Shown piece by piece: positions 27,239 to 34,785 of a stretch of 64,000 nt of DNA. The translations under genes were made by a program, and so were the position numbers. This stretch comes from Brooklawnia propionicigenes (GTDB taxonomy: Bacteria > Actinomycetota > Actinomycetes > Propionibacteriales > Propionibacteriaceae). The stretch is taken from contig NZ_AP028056.1 in assembly GCF_030297015.1 (NCBI RefSeq), forward strand, positions 2,180,939-2,244,938. The letters run 5' to 3'. Every line of letters starts with the position of its first letter. Within the stretch, counting starts at the first letter, position 1. The notes below the pieces were generated by a model. The model was not told the DNA's origin and made no database searches. It saw only the letters and a list, made by a program, of their open reading frames with translations.

Positions 27239-28045
27239 GTGAGCTATTCGATGGTTGCCAGTGATTGGGATGACACTCTAGTGCCGCTCGGTGCGACGAT
27301 TCCCGACCGCACCCGCGCCGCGTTGGAGCGCGTGCGGGCGCAAGGCACGGTGCTGGCGGTCGCGTCCGGACGAAGCGTGCACGGTCTGCAGGTGCAGCTG
27401 AAGCGCAACGCCATCGACCTGGGCGGGCTGTACTTCATCGCATACAACGGGGCATTGGCCGTACAGGCCTGGGACGAGGAAGTCCTGTTCGGTCATCCGC
27501 TGGGACTCGACCTGGCTGCCCGCGCCGCACGAATGTGCGCCGATGCCGGGGCAGCGGTCATGATTCACCACGGCCGTCGGCTGCTCAGCGACCAGCCCGA
27601 TCACTTCGCGGTGCGTTTCGAGGCGGACTCGAACGATCTGGACGTGGTCAAGGTGCACGACTTCTCCGCTCTCGACTTCGTGCCGGTGAAACTGCTGGTG
27701 GGCGGCGACAAGGAGCAACTCACCAAGCTCTGCCGGGCGATGCGAACCGAGTTCGCTCACGAGGGGGAGGCGATGCTGTCGGCCGACTTCCTGATGGAGT
27801 TCACCGCCAGGCATGTCAACAAGGGCAGCGCGCTGCGCGGGCTGTGCGAGGCGATCGACATTCCGCTCGGCGAGGTCGTGGCGTTCGGCGACAACTACAA
27901 CGACATCCCGATGATGAAGGTCGCCGGCTACTCGGTCGCGGTCGCCGATGGAGTGCCCGAGCTGCTGAGCATCGTCGACGAGGTGACCGCCCCGAGTAGC
28001 GAATCGGGCGTTGCGGACGTGCTCGACGAGTTGCTGCCCGCCTGA
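27239..28045 (+). CDS. HAD-family (Cof-type) sugar phosphatase
   Basis: A 268-aa HAD IIB hydrolase: motif I ASDWDDTLVPLG (nucleophile Asp in DWD), cap region with YFIAYNGALAV, a lysine at VNKGSALRGLCE and motif IV VVAFGDNYNDIPMMKVAGYSVAV. The class dephosphorylates sugar phosphates or flavin/pyridoxal compounds. GTG start with GGAAGGAG upstream. The next gene begins 11 bp after its stop, so they are probably co-transcribed. Confidence 0.92.
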   Translation: MSYSMVASDWDDTLVPLGATIPDRTRAALERVRAQGTVLAVASGRSVHGLQVQLKRNAIDLGGLYFIAYNGALAVQAWDEEVLFGHPLGLDLAARAARMCADAGAAVMIHHGRRLLSDQPDHFAVRFEADSNDLDVVKVHDFSALDFVPVKLLVGGDKEQLTKLCRAMRTEFAHEGEAMLSADFLMEFTARHVNKGSALRGLCEAIDIPLGEVVAFGDNYNDIPMMKVAGYSVAVADGVPELLSIVDEVTAPSSESGVADVLDELLPA

Positions 28046-28056
28046 GCCGGTGCCCG

Positions 28057-28860
28057 GTGGAACGGATCAGCGAGCGCTGCTGGACCGCGACCAGCCGCTT
28101 CTGCCGCATGAACACGGTAGTGGTGGCCGGTTCTGACGGTTGTCTGCTGGTCGATCCCGGAGTTCACACCGATGAGCTCGCGACGCTGGGCGCCGAGATT
28201 CGTGAGCGGTTCGGACGATGCGCGCTGGCCGTGTCGAGCCATCCGCATTGGGATCATCTGTTGTGGTCGACGGGGCTGGGGGAGGTGCCCCGGTTGGCCT
28301 CGGGGCGCGGTTGTGAGTTCTTGGCCGAGCCCGGACGATTGTCCGCCTGCCGCGCGGAGGCCGTGGCCGAGGTGCCGGATTGCGATGCTGCGCTGCTCGG
28401 GGTGGTGTCGTCGCTGCGTGATGGGGGCCGGTCGGGTCGGATCGAGTGGGACGGCCCACAGGTGGAGTTCGTCGTCCATGACGGGCATGCGCCCGGGCAT
28501 CTCGGCTTATTCGTGCCTGGGGACGGGGTCTTGATCGCCGGCGATATGTGTTCGGACGATGAGGTGCCGCTGCTCGATCTGGCCGGGCGTGATCCTCTCG
28601 AAGACTACTGGGATGGCCTCAATAGGCTTGCCCGGCTGGCGGGTGATCGCTGCGAGGTGCTGGTTCCCGGGCACGGGGGAGTGGCCTGCGGGGGCGCTGA
28701 GGTCCGGGCGCGATTCGAGCGGGACCGGGCCTATCTCGACTCGCTGGCGGCGGGTGGCCCGGTGGCCGATGCCCGGCTGGGTGAGGGTGCGCCTGGGTGG
28801 TTGGTCGCCGAGCATGAGGCTGCGATGGCGTGGTCTGTGCGGAGTAGATCGTCCGGCTAG
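28057..28860 (+). CDS. MBL-fold metallo-hydrolase
   Basis: A 267-aa metallo-beta-lactamase fold protein. Metal motif SSHPHWDHLLW (the HxHxDH core, with Ser-His-Pro-His-Trp-Asp-His) at about residues 63-73, then GHAPGHLGLFVPGDGVLIAGDMCSDDEVPL and LVPGHGGV supply the remaining ligands. It begins with GTG 11 bp after the HAD gene. The group includes thiolesterases and lactonases; the substrate cannot be told. Confidence 0.88.
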   Translation: MERISERCWTATSRFCRMNTVVVAGSDGCLLVDPGVHTDELATLGAEIRERFGRCALAVSSHPHWDHLLWSTGLGEVPRLASGRGCEFLAEPGRLSACRAEAVAEVPDCDAALLGVVSSLRDGGRSGRIEWDGPQVEFVVHDGHAPGHLGLFVPGDGVLIAGDMCSDDEVPLLDLAGRDPLEDYWDGLNRLARLAGDRCEVLVPGHGGVACGGAEVRARFERDRAYLDSLAAGGPVADARLGEGAPGWLVAEHEAAMAWSVRSRSSG

Positions 28861-28912
28861 CGCGGCTTGTTGGGTGGACGCAGGCCGAGAGCCGGGGCAC
28901 TACGCACTTTGT

Positions 28913-29039
28913 AACTGACTGAAACTCAGTTGCAGTTCAAATGTCGTTGAACGCTGGTTTGTTACAGGTTTCGATGCTGTCCGGAGTATGGTCTAACCAT
29001 ACGAAGTCGACGCGGTCCCCGTACGAGGGCCGCGTTTTT
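28913..29039 (+). promoter_or_regulatory. Promoter region with nested inverted repeats and attenuator-like hairpin
   Basis: Three inverted repeats are stacked: AACTGA/TCAGTT (28913-28931), TTCAA/TTGAA (28936-28951) and TATGGT/ACCATA (28987-29001). TATGGT also has the form of a -10. Just downstream, at 29011-29039, a GC stem (CGCGG with CCGCG) is followed by TTTTTGTTTTG. The hairpin may be the terminator of the preceding operon, or lie inside the leader of the small gene at 29059 and act as an attenuator. Confidence 0.5.
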
Positions 29040-29058
29040 GTTTTGAGAGGGCATTGAA

Positions 29059-29292
29059 ATGGCAGCGTTGGTGCACCCAACAACGAATCATTCCGCGCAG
29101 CGGACGGTGGCTGCGCACGGAGCGCAGAACCTGAGCTGGTTGGCTGTGGGAGCTGCAGCGCTGGTGGTCCTCCTCCTGGTCGGTGTGGTCAGCCTGGCCA
29201 GCACCACGGTGCAGTCGGCCGCCCTGGCAATCGTCGCCGTGGCCGCCTCGATCGGCGCCGCCTGGTACCTCAATCGTCGCCGCAACAGCTAG
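29059..29292 (+). CDS. Small membrane protein
   Basis: A 77-aa protein with a polar N-terminus (about 25 residues) and two adjacent hydrophobic segments (LAVGAAALVVLLLVGVVSLAS and AALAIVAVAASIGAAWYL), ending in basic RRRNS. GAGAGGG lies 7 nt before the ATG. No family recognised. The elaborate upstream region suggests it is regulated. Confidence 0.6.
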   Translation: MAALVHPTTNHSAQRTVAAHGAQNLSWLAVGAAALVVLLLVGVVSLASTTVQSAALAIVAVAASIGAAWYLNRRRNS

Positions 29293-29418
29293 TGCGGCGC
29301 TAGCACTCACCCCGCTTCAGCGACGGGCCGATCGTCTCTCCGGATGGGAGGACGCGTCGGCCCGTTCTCTATTCCTGGCTGGTCGTGCAATTCCTGGCTG
29401 ATCGTGCACCCGGTCGGT

Positions 29419-30204
29419 TCAGTCGATGAGCCGGGATCGCAGGGCGTCAAGAGTCCCGGAATCCAGCCCCAGGCCGGTGGTGAAGTAGCCCTCGATGCTG
29501 CCGAACCGAGAATCGACCTGATTGAGCGCCGCGTCCAGGTAGCTCTCGCGGACGCCCAGAACCGGCAGCAGCAGATCGGCCGTTATGCCTTGGGCGGCGG
29601 CAAGGTCGAACAGGGGTTGCAGGGCTGGAAGTAGGTCGGTGTTGCTCTGCAGATAGTCGTCGCGGACGGTCTGCTCGTCCGCCCCGAGTAGGAGCAGTAA
29701 GGAGGCCGCGGCCCAACCGGTGCGGTCCTTGCCGGTGGTGCAGTGGACGAGCGCGGCGCCGGCGCGGTTCGGGTAGGCGAGGCCATGGAAGAAGTCGCGG
29801 TAGCACACCTGCGCCGAGCGCAGGGTGATGAAATCGCGGTAGGTCTGTTCCATCAACGCTTCGGCCTGGCCGCTCCCGAGTACGTCATCGAGTAACTCCG
29901 GATTCGTGCCGAGATTGCCGATGCTGGTTGCGGCATCCGTGGAATGGTCAGCGAGCACGTCGAGGCCGGTGACCTCAATGCCGGCGGGCAGACGGTCGGG
30001 GGCGGAGATGCGTTCGCCCTCGGTGCGCATGTCGTAGATGATGGTGACGCCGAGGCTTTCGAAGATGGGCAGATCTTCGTCGCTGAGATTGGCGAGCATC
30101 GTCGAGCGATAGATCTGGCGTGCGCGGACGATTCCGCCGTCAACGGGCAGCCCGCCGAGATCGCGCGTGTTCGGTGCGCTGGGCAGTGGGATGCGGCGGT
30201 CCAT
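29419..30204 (-). CDS. Tyrosine-protein phosphatase (PtpB-like family)
   Basis: A 261-aa protein with the Y_phosphatase3 layout: N-terminal NTRDLGGLPVDGG, IIYDMRTEGER and the P-loop HCTTGKDRTGWAAA (CX5R, Cys at about residue 162). Such actinobacterial enzymes remove phosphate from tyrosine or phosphoinositides. ATG 30204 gives the conserved start; longer frames upstream have no ribosome site. It is the last chromosomal gene before the tRNA and ends toward the small membrane gene. Confidence 0.92.
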   Translation of the reverse strand: MDRRIPLPSAPNTRDLGGLPVDGGIVRARQIYRSTMLANLSDEDLPIFESLGVTIIYDMRTEGERISAPDRLPAGIEVTGLDVLADHSTDAATSIGNLGTNPELLDDVLGSGQAEALMEQTYRDFITLRSAQVCYRDFFHGLAYPNRAGAALVHCTTGKDRTGWAAASLLLLLGADEQTVRDDYLQSNTDLLPALQPLFDLAAAQGITADLLLPVLGVRESYLDAALNQVDSRFGSIEGYFTTGLGLDSGTLDALRSRLID

Positions 30205-30342
30205 GGATGGGAGCCTATCGCGATGGCGAAGGCTGGATTGACTGGTCGACTTGCGCCTATGTCGCGGGCGGGCTTGCCGCATCTTGCGGCGGGCTCGTCG
30301 TGAATCTGGGAGACCGATCCGCTACCCTTGTGGTTGCACGTA

Positions 30343-30418
30343 GCGCCTATAGCTCAGTTGGCAGAGCAGGAGACTTTTAATCTTCGGGTCCAGGGTTCGA
30401 GCCCCTGTGGGCGCACCA
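30343..30418 (+). tRNA. tRNA-Lys (anticodon TTT), element attachment site
   Basis: A full 76-nt cloverleaf: acceptor GCGCCTA pairs with TGGGCGC, D-stem region AGCTCAGTTGGCAGAGC, anticodon loop CTTTTAA (anticodon TTT, lysine), T-arm GGGTTCGAGCCCC and an encoded CCA. Mobile-element genes begin immediately at its 3' end, which is the usual attachment segment for integrases. Confidence 0.97.
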
Positions 30419-30691
30419 TTGCTCGGGCGACATCGGCTTGCGCGGACGAGGCTCGGTCTCGAAACCCATGAGCACTTGCGCTGTCGTGCTGAAGTACTCG
30501 GCGAGCATCTCGATCTCGTGCAGCTGGAACGGCTGCACGCCGCGGAAGCGCAGCGACACGGATCCTTGGGAGATGTTGAGCAATCGGGCGAGATCTGACT
30601 GCTTGAGGTGGAACCTCGCGCAGAGTCCGCGCACTTCGCCGCCCACTCGCTCGGCGAGCGTTTCTTCCTGAACCAGGTTCACGATGCTCAT
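30377..30691 (-). CDS. XRE-type regulator running into the tRNA 3' end
   Basis: A 104-aa protein with a helix-turn-helix (LKQSDLARLLNISQGSVSLRFRGVQPFQLHEIEMLAEYF, residues about 29-67). Its last residues, CAHRGSNPGPED, are the antisense translation of the tRNA-Lys 3' half, so the stop codon lies inside the tRNA. That arrangement is common where an element inserted in a tRNA gene borrows its C-terminus from the attachment site. Divergent from a second XRE gene; together they look like the control switch of the element. Confidence 0.8.
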   Translation of the reverse strand: MSIVNLVQEETLAERVGGEVRGLCARFHLKQSDLARLLNISQGSVSLRFRGVQPFQLHEIEMLAEYFSTTAQVLMGFETEPRPRKPMSPEQWCAHRGSNPGPED

Positions 30692-30729
30692 GCCGATAGC
30701 GTACTAAAAGCAGGCCGAGCGCACCAGTA

Positions 30730-30794
30730 GAACTGAGTTCGTATTTGTGACATTAGTTCAAGAGCTTGACGCGTAGCAATGTAGTTAATACGCT
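30730..30794. promoter_or_regulatory. Divergent switch region with palindromic operators and leaderless promoter
   Basis: GAACT-G-AGTTC (30730-30740) and TCAAG-AG-CTTGA (30758-30769) are perfect palindromes between the two XRE genes. The second overlaps TTGACG (30766-30771), which is 17 nt from TACGCT (30789-30794); the ATG at 30801 is 6 nt further, a leaderless start. Confidence 0.6.
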
Positions 30795-30800
30795 GCCAGT

Positions 30801-31052
30801 ATGGAAGATGCTGTAGAAGTGAGGCGACGGATCGGCGCGAGCGTCCGAGCTGAGGCCGCCCGCCGAGGCTTGCGACAGCTGGACATAGGCCTGCGGTTGG
30901 GTGTTAGCCAAAGCGCGGTGTCAGGGCGGTTCGTGGGGCGCCTTCCGTTCTCCGCGGAGGAGCTGGTCGAGCTCGCCGATTGGTTCGACGTGCCGGTCGC
31001 GCGCTTCTTCGAGCCCGTGCCCGGTGCACGGCCGGGCGGGGAGGTGGGGTGA
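30801..31052 (+). CDS. XRE-family regulator
   Basis: An 83-aa protein that is little more than a helix-turn-helix: VRAEAARRGLRQLDIGLRLGVSQSAVSGRFVGRLPFSAEELVELADWFDVPVARFF. It starts without a ribosome site 6 nt after a -10 box. Its helical organisation mirrors that of the divergent XRE protein, suggesting a CI/Cro-like pair controlling the element. The next gene begins at 31054, 1 nt after its stop. Confidence 0.85.
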   Translation: MEDAVEVRRRIGASVRAEAARRGLRQLDIGLRLGVSQSAVSGRFVGRLPFSAEELVELADWFDVPVARFFEPVPGARPGGEVG

Positions 31053-31053
31053 C

Positions 31054-32220
31054 GTGGCTGGTGCTAGCTACTACTTGGCGCCCGCTGGGTCAGTCACGGT
31101 CTCGAATCAGGTGTCTTTGGACATGTCGATCTCCGCGCTGGCGCTTGGGCTGCTGGTCTGGATCAGGGCGCGGCCGGCTGGTGCGTCGCAGAGCTATCGG
31201 GAGTTCTTGTCTCGGGGTTTTGGGGAGGTCGCGACGCGGCGAGCGCTGGTGGAGTTGGAGGCTGCCGGCTACCGATGGCGTTTCGTGGAACGGCGCGATC
31301 ATGGCCGGATCGTCACGGCGACCTTGTTGTTTGACCGGCCAGCTACCGAGGACGAGGCACGCGAGGTGCTCGAGGGACTATCCGAATGGCCTATCGGCAA
31401 GTGTCTGAGCAGTCGTCGCATTGACCGTGAAGGCGATGGTGGGCTGCACTCGGCGCAGCAAAGTGGCTTGTCGGACCGTGCAGAGGATGTGTCTGCACGG
31501 TCCGACAAGGGAAAACACGAACCGCAGCCGGCAGCTGAGCGTCGGCGTGAAACCCCTAGTGGCACCGTGCAGCGGTTTACCGAGGCGCGGTCATCCGTAG
31601 CACGGTCCACCGTGCCACGGTGCGCCGAGGCGCAACCATCTAACGATGGTTCCAATGGTTGGGAGACTGACGTCTCCCAACCAAACCAGACCACACCCGT
31701 GTGCGAACAGCGATCGTCGGAGTCGCCGCTGGACCGTGCTTTGCCAGCCGGGCCGGTCGGGTCGGGTCTGGAGGGTTTGCTTGAGGTTTCGGCCGAGGAC
31801 ATCGCTGCCGATGACTGGACGGTGTTGGTGGAGTGTCTTCCTGTCGGTATGCGACACGTTGAGCCATCGGCTGTTTCGAAGATCGCCGCCGCGTTGCGTG
31901 CTCGGCTTGAGGCTGGGTGGTCGTCGGAGGCGCTTCGGGCGACCCTGGCCGGCAATGCGCTGCCGCCGGCTGATGAGATCCGGAATCTCGCGGGGATCGT
32001 GAGCTATCGCATCGGCCAGACTCCGATTCGTCCGCCGAAGCGCCGGCGCCACGCGCCCACCTCGAAGGCCGCCGAGCCGGTGAGACCAGCGGTGATGCCG
32101 TTGGCGTTGCAGAAACGGGCAGAGGCCCGCTCTGCCGGTTCTCCGGACGCCAATCAGCCGTTGTCGTGGTGGTTCAGCCGCTACCCGCCTCAAAGTGCTG
32201 AGGGGAGCGAGCCGGCATGA
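31054..32220 (+). CDS. Mobile-element winged-helix protein with hairpin-bearing linker
   Basis: A 388-aa protein starting at GTG with GGAGGTG upstream. Residues about 20-95 form a winged-helix-like domain (MSISALALGLLVWIRARPAG, RRALVELEAAGYRWRF) seen in proteins of actinobacterial integrative elements. Residues about 125-230 are low-complexity and polar. The C-terminal part (VECLPVGMRHVEPSAVSKIAAALRARLEAGWSSEALRATLAGN) is helical. The DNA of the linker holds four perfect hairpins (31,467-31,682). It may bind element DNA at an origin; that is inference. Its stop overlaps the next start (ATGA). Confidence 0.75.
   Translation: MAGASYYLAPAGSVTVSNQVSLDMSISALALGLLVWIRARPAGASQSYREFLSRGFGEVATRRALVELEAAGYRWRFVERRDHGRIVTATLLFDRPATEDEAREVLEGLSEWPIGKCLSSRRIDREGDGGLHSAQQSGLSDRAEDVSARSDKGKHEPQPAAERRRETPSGTVQRFTEARSSVARSTVPRCAEAQPSNDGSNGWETDVSQPNQTTPVCEQRSSESPLDRALPAGPVGSGLEGLLEVSAEDIAADDWTVLVECLPVGMRHVEPSAVSKIAAALRARLEAGWSSEALRATLAGNALPPADEIRNLAGIVSYRIGQTPIRPPKRRRHAPTSKAAEPVRPAVMPLALQKRAEARSAGSPDANQPLSWWFSRYPPQSAEGSEPA
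31467..31682. repeat. Cluster of four perfect stem-loops inside a coding region
   Basis: Stem 1: 31467-31484 with 31492-31509, 18 bp, loop GGATGTG. Stem 2: GCACGGT/ACCGTGC, 31600-31615. Stem 3: AACCATC/GATGGTT, 31634-31651, loop TAAC. Stem 4: GGTTGGGAGAC/GTCTCCCAACC, 31657-31682, loop TGAC. The 9-mer GGACCGTGC or its complement occurs at 31473, 31495, 31600 and 31731. Confidence 0.85.
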
Positions 32221-33674
32221 GTGAGCATCTGGTAGGGCGGGCCTGGCTGGCCGATGTCGAGTCCACGGCGCAGCGCGCGTTGCTGGGTAGCATCGCATGG
32301 CTGTCAGACTCCGATGGCCGGACCCACACGACCACCGCTGCGGTGGCCCGCGCGGCGGGCATGTCGACCCGCTCGGCTCACGATCACCTGGCTGAGCTCG
32401 TCGCGGCGGGCTGGATTCGGATCGAGCATGTCAGGTCTGCTGATGGGCGCCGCCACGGAGGGTCACTGATCCAGCTGTCACCGCTGTTCCTGCCGAAAGA
32501 TCCCCACCCGGCAATCGTGGCCGCGTCACAATTGCCGGGTGACGACAGGCCGAGCGTGGTGCCGTTCACAGCGGAGCGGATCGGTCCAGCGTGGGCGTGG
32601 CGAGCCCCCGTCGACTGCGCCGCACATCGAGTCGTGCTCGGCACGATGGCGTTGCTCGCCGACCACCGAGGCGTCTGCCTGGCACCCAGAACCACGATCG
32701 CTGCCCGGTCGCTGCTCTCCCGCCGTTCGACCGACCGCATCCTTCGCGACCTCGAGGAACAAGGGTGGATCGAACGGGAGTCCCGGCGTCGGGGACAGCG
32801 CGCGGCAGAGGCACGACTGGGTCTATCCCGCCAGTTCCTCACCATCGCAGACGCACCACCACCTGGCAGCCCGCGCTTTGAGGCCGGACCGCCGCCCAGC
32901 GCGGCTCGTCAACCCGTGGCCAGGCAGGCGATCGTCCGGGACGATGATGATCTTGCTGGGATGATCAGAGACGCCGTCGATGCTGGATGGTCGGGTGCGG
33001 CTGCTGAACGGCTTGCGGATGCTGTGATGACATGGTTGACGACACGCGCGTCCAGGCTCATCCGACGCAGGGTCGCGTTTACTGCCCGGGACTCGGTCGC
33101 TGATACCGCAACAATCGCCTGGAGAGTGCTGCGTGAATGCGCTGGACAGCTGATGGCAGCTGACCGACCGTGGGGGCTGCTGGCCACGATCGTGGCGGCC
33201 CGGTCAGCACGCGAAGACGAGACTGCGCGCGGCGTCGTCGACCTGGGAAAGACCGGCAAGATCCAAGGCTTTGGCCTGGCCGACGATTGGGAACTCGACC
33301 GCATCCCCTCGGCGCGCGACGAGCAGCTGAGAGGCAGATCCCTCGGGCTTGACGATATCGCTGACGCTCCCATCATGGACGACCTCGTCGTCCAGCTCGC
33401 CGCCAACGGTGTTGATCCCGGCCTGGCATGGCCGGTGCTGTGCCGATGCGTCGAGATCGCCCTGCATACGTCGCAGAGCCGCAGGCACACCGCTGCGCGC
33501 AACGACTACCAACTCGAGCTCCTCGGCCTGACCCCAGGCGAGGCATCGGCCTGGATGAACCTGGTGACTGGCACCCGTCGCGGAGGACAACAGGTCTCGG
33601 CGCTCCTGCAGGCAGGCATCCCGCTGGCTGAGGCGGTTCCTCCCGACTGGATCGCGGCGATCACGGCCGCATGA
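32217..33674 (+). CDS. Mobile-element protein with two winged helices
   Basis: A 485-aa protein. Two similar winged-helix units are visible: residues about 18-85 (QRALLGSIAWLSDSDGRTHTTTAAVARAAGMSTRSAHDHLAELVAAGWIRIE) and about 140-200 (HRVVLGTMALLADHRGVCLAPRTTIAARSLLSRRSTDRILRDLEEQGWIERE). The rest is helical without recognised motif. The layout, duplicated wHTH followed by a large helical region, resembles replication or partition initiators of actinobacterial plasmids, but no specific family is claimed. It overlaps the upstream gene by 4 bp. Confidence 0.78.
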   Translation: MSEHLVGRAWLADVESTAQRALLGSIAWLSDSDGRTHTTTAAVARAAGMSTRSAHDHLAELVAAGWIRIEHVRSADGRRHGGSLIQLSPLFLPKDPHPAIVAASQLPGDDRPSVVPFTAERIGPAWAWRAPVDCAAHRVVLGTMALLADHRGVCLAPRTTIAARSLLSRRSTDRILRDLEEQGWIERESRRRGQRAAEARLGLSRQFLTIADAPPPGSPRFEAGPPPSAARQPVARQAIVRDDDDLAGMIRDAVDAGWSGAAAERLADAVMTWLTTRASRLIRRRVAFTARDSVADTATIAWRVLRECAGQLMAADRPWGLLATIVAARSAREDETARGVVDLGKTGKIQGFGLADDWELDRIPSARDEQLRGRSLGLDDIADAPIMDDLVVQLAANGVDPGLAWPVLCRCVEIALHTSQSRRHTAARNDYQLELLGLTPGEASAWMNLVTGTRRGGQQVSALLQAGIPLAEAVPPDWIAAITAA

Positions 33675-33686
33675 ACGTGCCAGCAC

Positions 33687-33902
33687 TCATTCGACCAGTT
33701 CGTAGTCGCTCATCGCCCGGGCGACGGTGATCGTTTCTCGGACCCTCCACAGGTGGAACTCGGGTGGGCAGTTGTCCAAGACCAAACGAGCTGCGGCCTC
33801 GGTCTCGAAGAGCCGGGCAGTCGAGCGCAGGTCTGAACCCCATTCGGGGTCCGGGAGCGGCGCGACCAGCCACAGCCATCGCTTCGTCGACTCTGTGCTC
33901 AT
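33687..33902 (-). CDS. Small hypothetical protein
   Basis: A 71-aa protein (RWLWLVAPLPDPEWGSDLRSTARLFETEAAARLVLDNCPPEFHLWRVRE) with GAGGAG 6 nt before its ATG. Trp-rich with alternating strand and helix patterns. It is encoded against the direction of its neighbours. No family recognised; the ribosome site and composition support a real gene. Confidence 0.55.
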   Translation of the reverse strand: MSTESTKRWLWLVAPLPDPEWGSDLRSTARLFETEAAARLVLDNCPPEFHLWRVRETITVARAMSDYELVE

Positions 33903-33959
33903 GGTCGCTCCTCACCGCCGGTCCGTTTCCGGTGTGCTCTATCTCCGGCACATCCCGGT

Positions 33960-34373
33960 ATGACTGCTCCACCACCGAGCCAGGACAACGGAGCTCACAT
34001 CGTCACCGGCGACGGCGTCCCCGTGGTCGCAGTGCGGGCAGTCATCGCCCGGTTCCGCGCTGCGACAACCCGTGGCGACATCGAGCAGGCCTGCCAGGTT
34101 CTTGCCCGGATCAGCGGCGAACCCGCATCAGGTGATCAACCTTCCGACCTCGCCGTCTGGCAGGCGGTCGTAGTCGCACACATGCTGGCCCCTCCAGATG
34201 GGCAGCCGACCGTCATCGACGCCGAGGCCGCCCATCTCGAGGCGTTCCACGATTCTCAAGCGCCCTACCGGGCGGCGTTCACCGAGCCGGTAATCGCACC
34301 GGATCAGCCGGCGCGATCAGCCGCGCGAGCCGCCGTCACCTGGAGCCGTTTTCGCCCAAGCATCGAACGATAG
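33960..34373 (+). CDS. Hypothetical mobile-element protein
   Basis: A 137-aa protein with a helical core (PVVAVRAVIARFRAATTRGDIEQACQVLARISG, DLAVWQAVVVAHMLAP). It begins a run of four same-strand small genes to 35940. No ribosome site is obvious in front of the ATG. Function unknown. Confidence 0.55.
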   Translation: MTAPPPSQDNGAHIVTGDGVPVVAVRAVIARFRAATTRGDIEQACQVLARISGEPASGDQPSDLAVWQAVVVAHMLAPPDGQPTVIDAEAAHLEAFHDSQAPYRAAFTEPVIAPDQPARSAARAAVTWSRFRPSIER

Positions 34374-34383
34374 GAGCACCCCA

Positions 34384-34767
34384 ATGTCCCAACCCGCGCA
34401 CGGCTTGGCCGCTGTCACCGAGCAGGTTCCAGCGACCTCCATGGGATCGCTTTCCCGACGCCGAGATACCCACCGCGGAGGGGGCAATTTGGGCTCGGAC
34501 AACACCGCAGCCCCTTCGGACAACACCGCAGCCCCTTCGGACAACACCATCGGTCAAACGGACAACACCGCACCCCAAACGGACAACACTCAAAGTTTTG
34601 CCTTGTCAGCGAAAGAAACTAGGTTGAAGGTGCCGGCCAATTCAGCCCTCGAAGAAGTCCTCCTAGCGGCCTTCCCGGGGCCGACTGGGACTGCCGGAAA
34701 CAGCACCGAACGGCGAGCTCTCAACTCGCCCGCCAACCCGCTCAGCACGATTGCTGCTGGGCTATAG
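34384..34767 (+). CDS. Hypothetical protein with five heptapeptide repeats
   Basis: A 127-aa protein whose middle (residues about 38-70) is five heptads of the form S/T-D-N-T-x-x-x, coming from exact 21-bp DNA periodicity. No domain recognised. Either a real repeat protein or a reading frame over an iteron array; the ATG has GATAGGAG 7-8 nt upstream, which favours translation. Confidence 0.55.
   Translation: MSQPAHGLAAVTEQVPATSMGSLSRRRDTHRGGGNLGSDNTAAPSDNTAAPSDNTIGQTDNTAPQTDNTQSFALSAKETRLKVPANSALEEVLLAAFPGPTGTAGNSTERRALNSPANPLSTIAAGL
34497..34589 (+). repeat. Five 21-bp direct repeats (iteron-like)
   Basis: GGACAACAC starts at 34497, 34518, 34539, 34560 and 34581, a period of exactly 21 bp, two helical turns. 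Units 1 and 2 are identical over the full period. A short AT-richer stretch (CAAAGTTTTG) follows. Confidence 0.9.
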
Positions 34768-34785
34768 AGACCCCCAGGAGATCCA

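Noticed and set aside
34497-34589. CRISPR array
   Set aside because: Repeats are 9-10 bp with 11-12 bp between them, partly identical, and encode a heptad; there are no unique spacers or cas genes.
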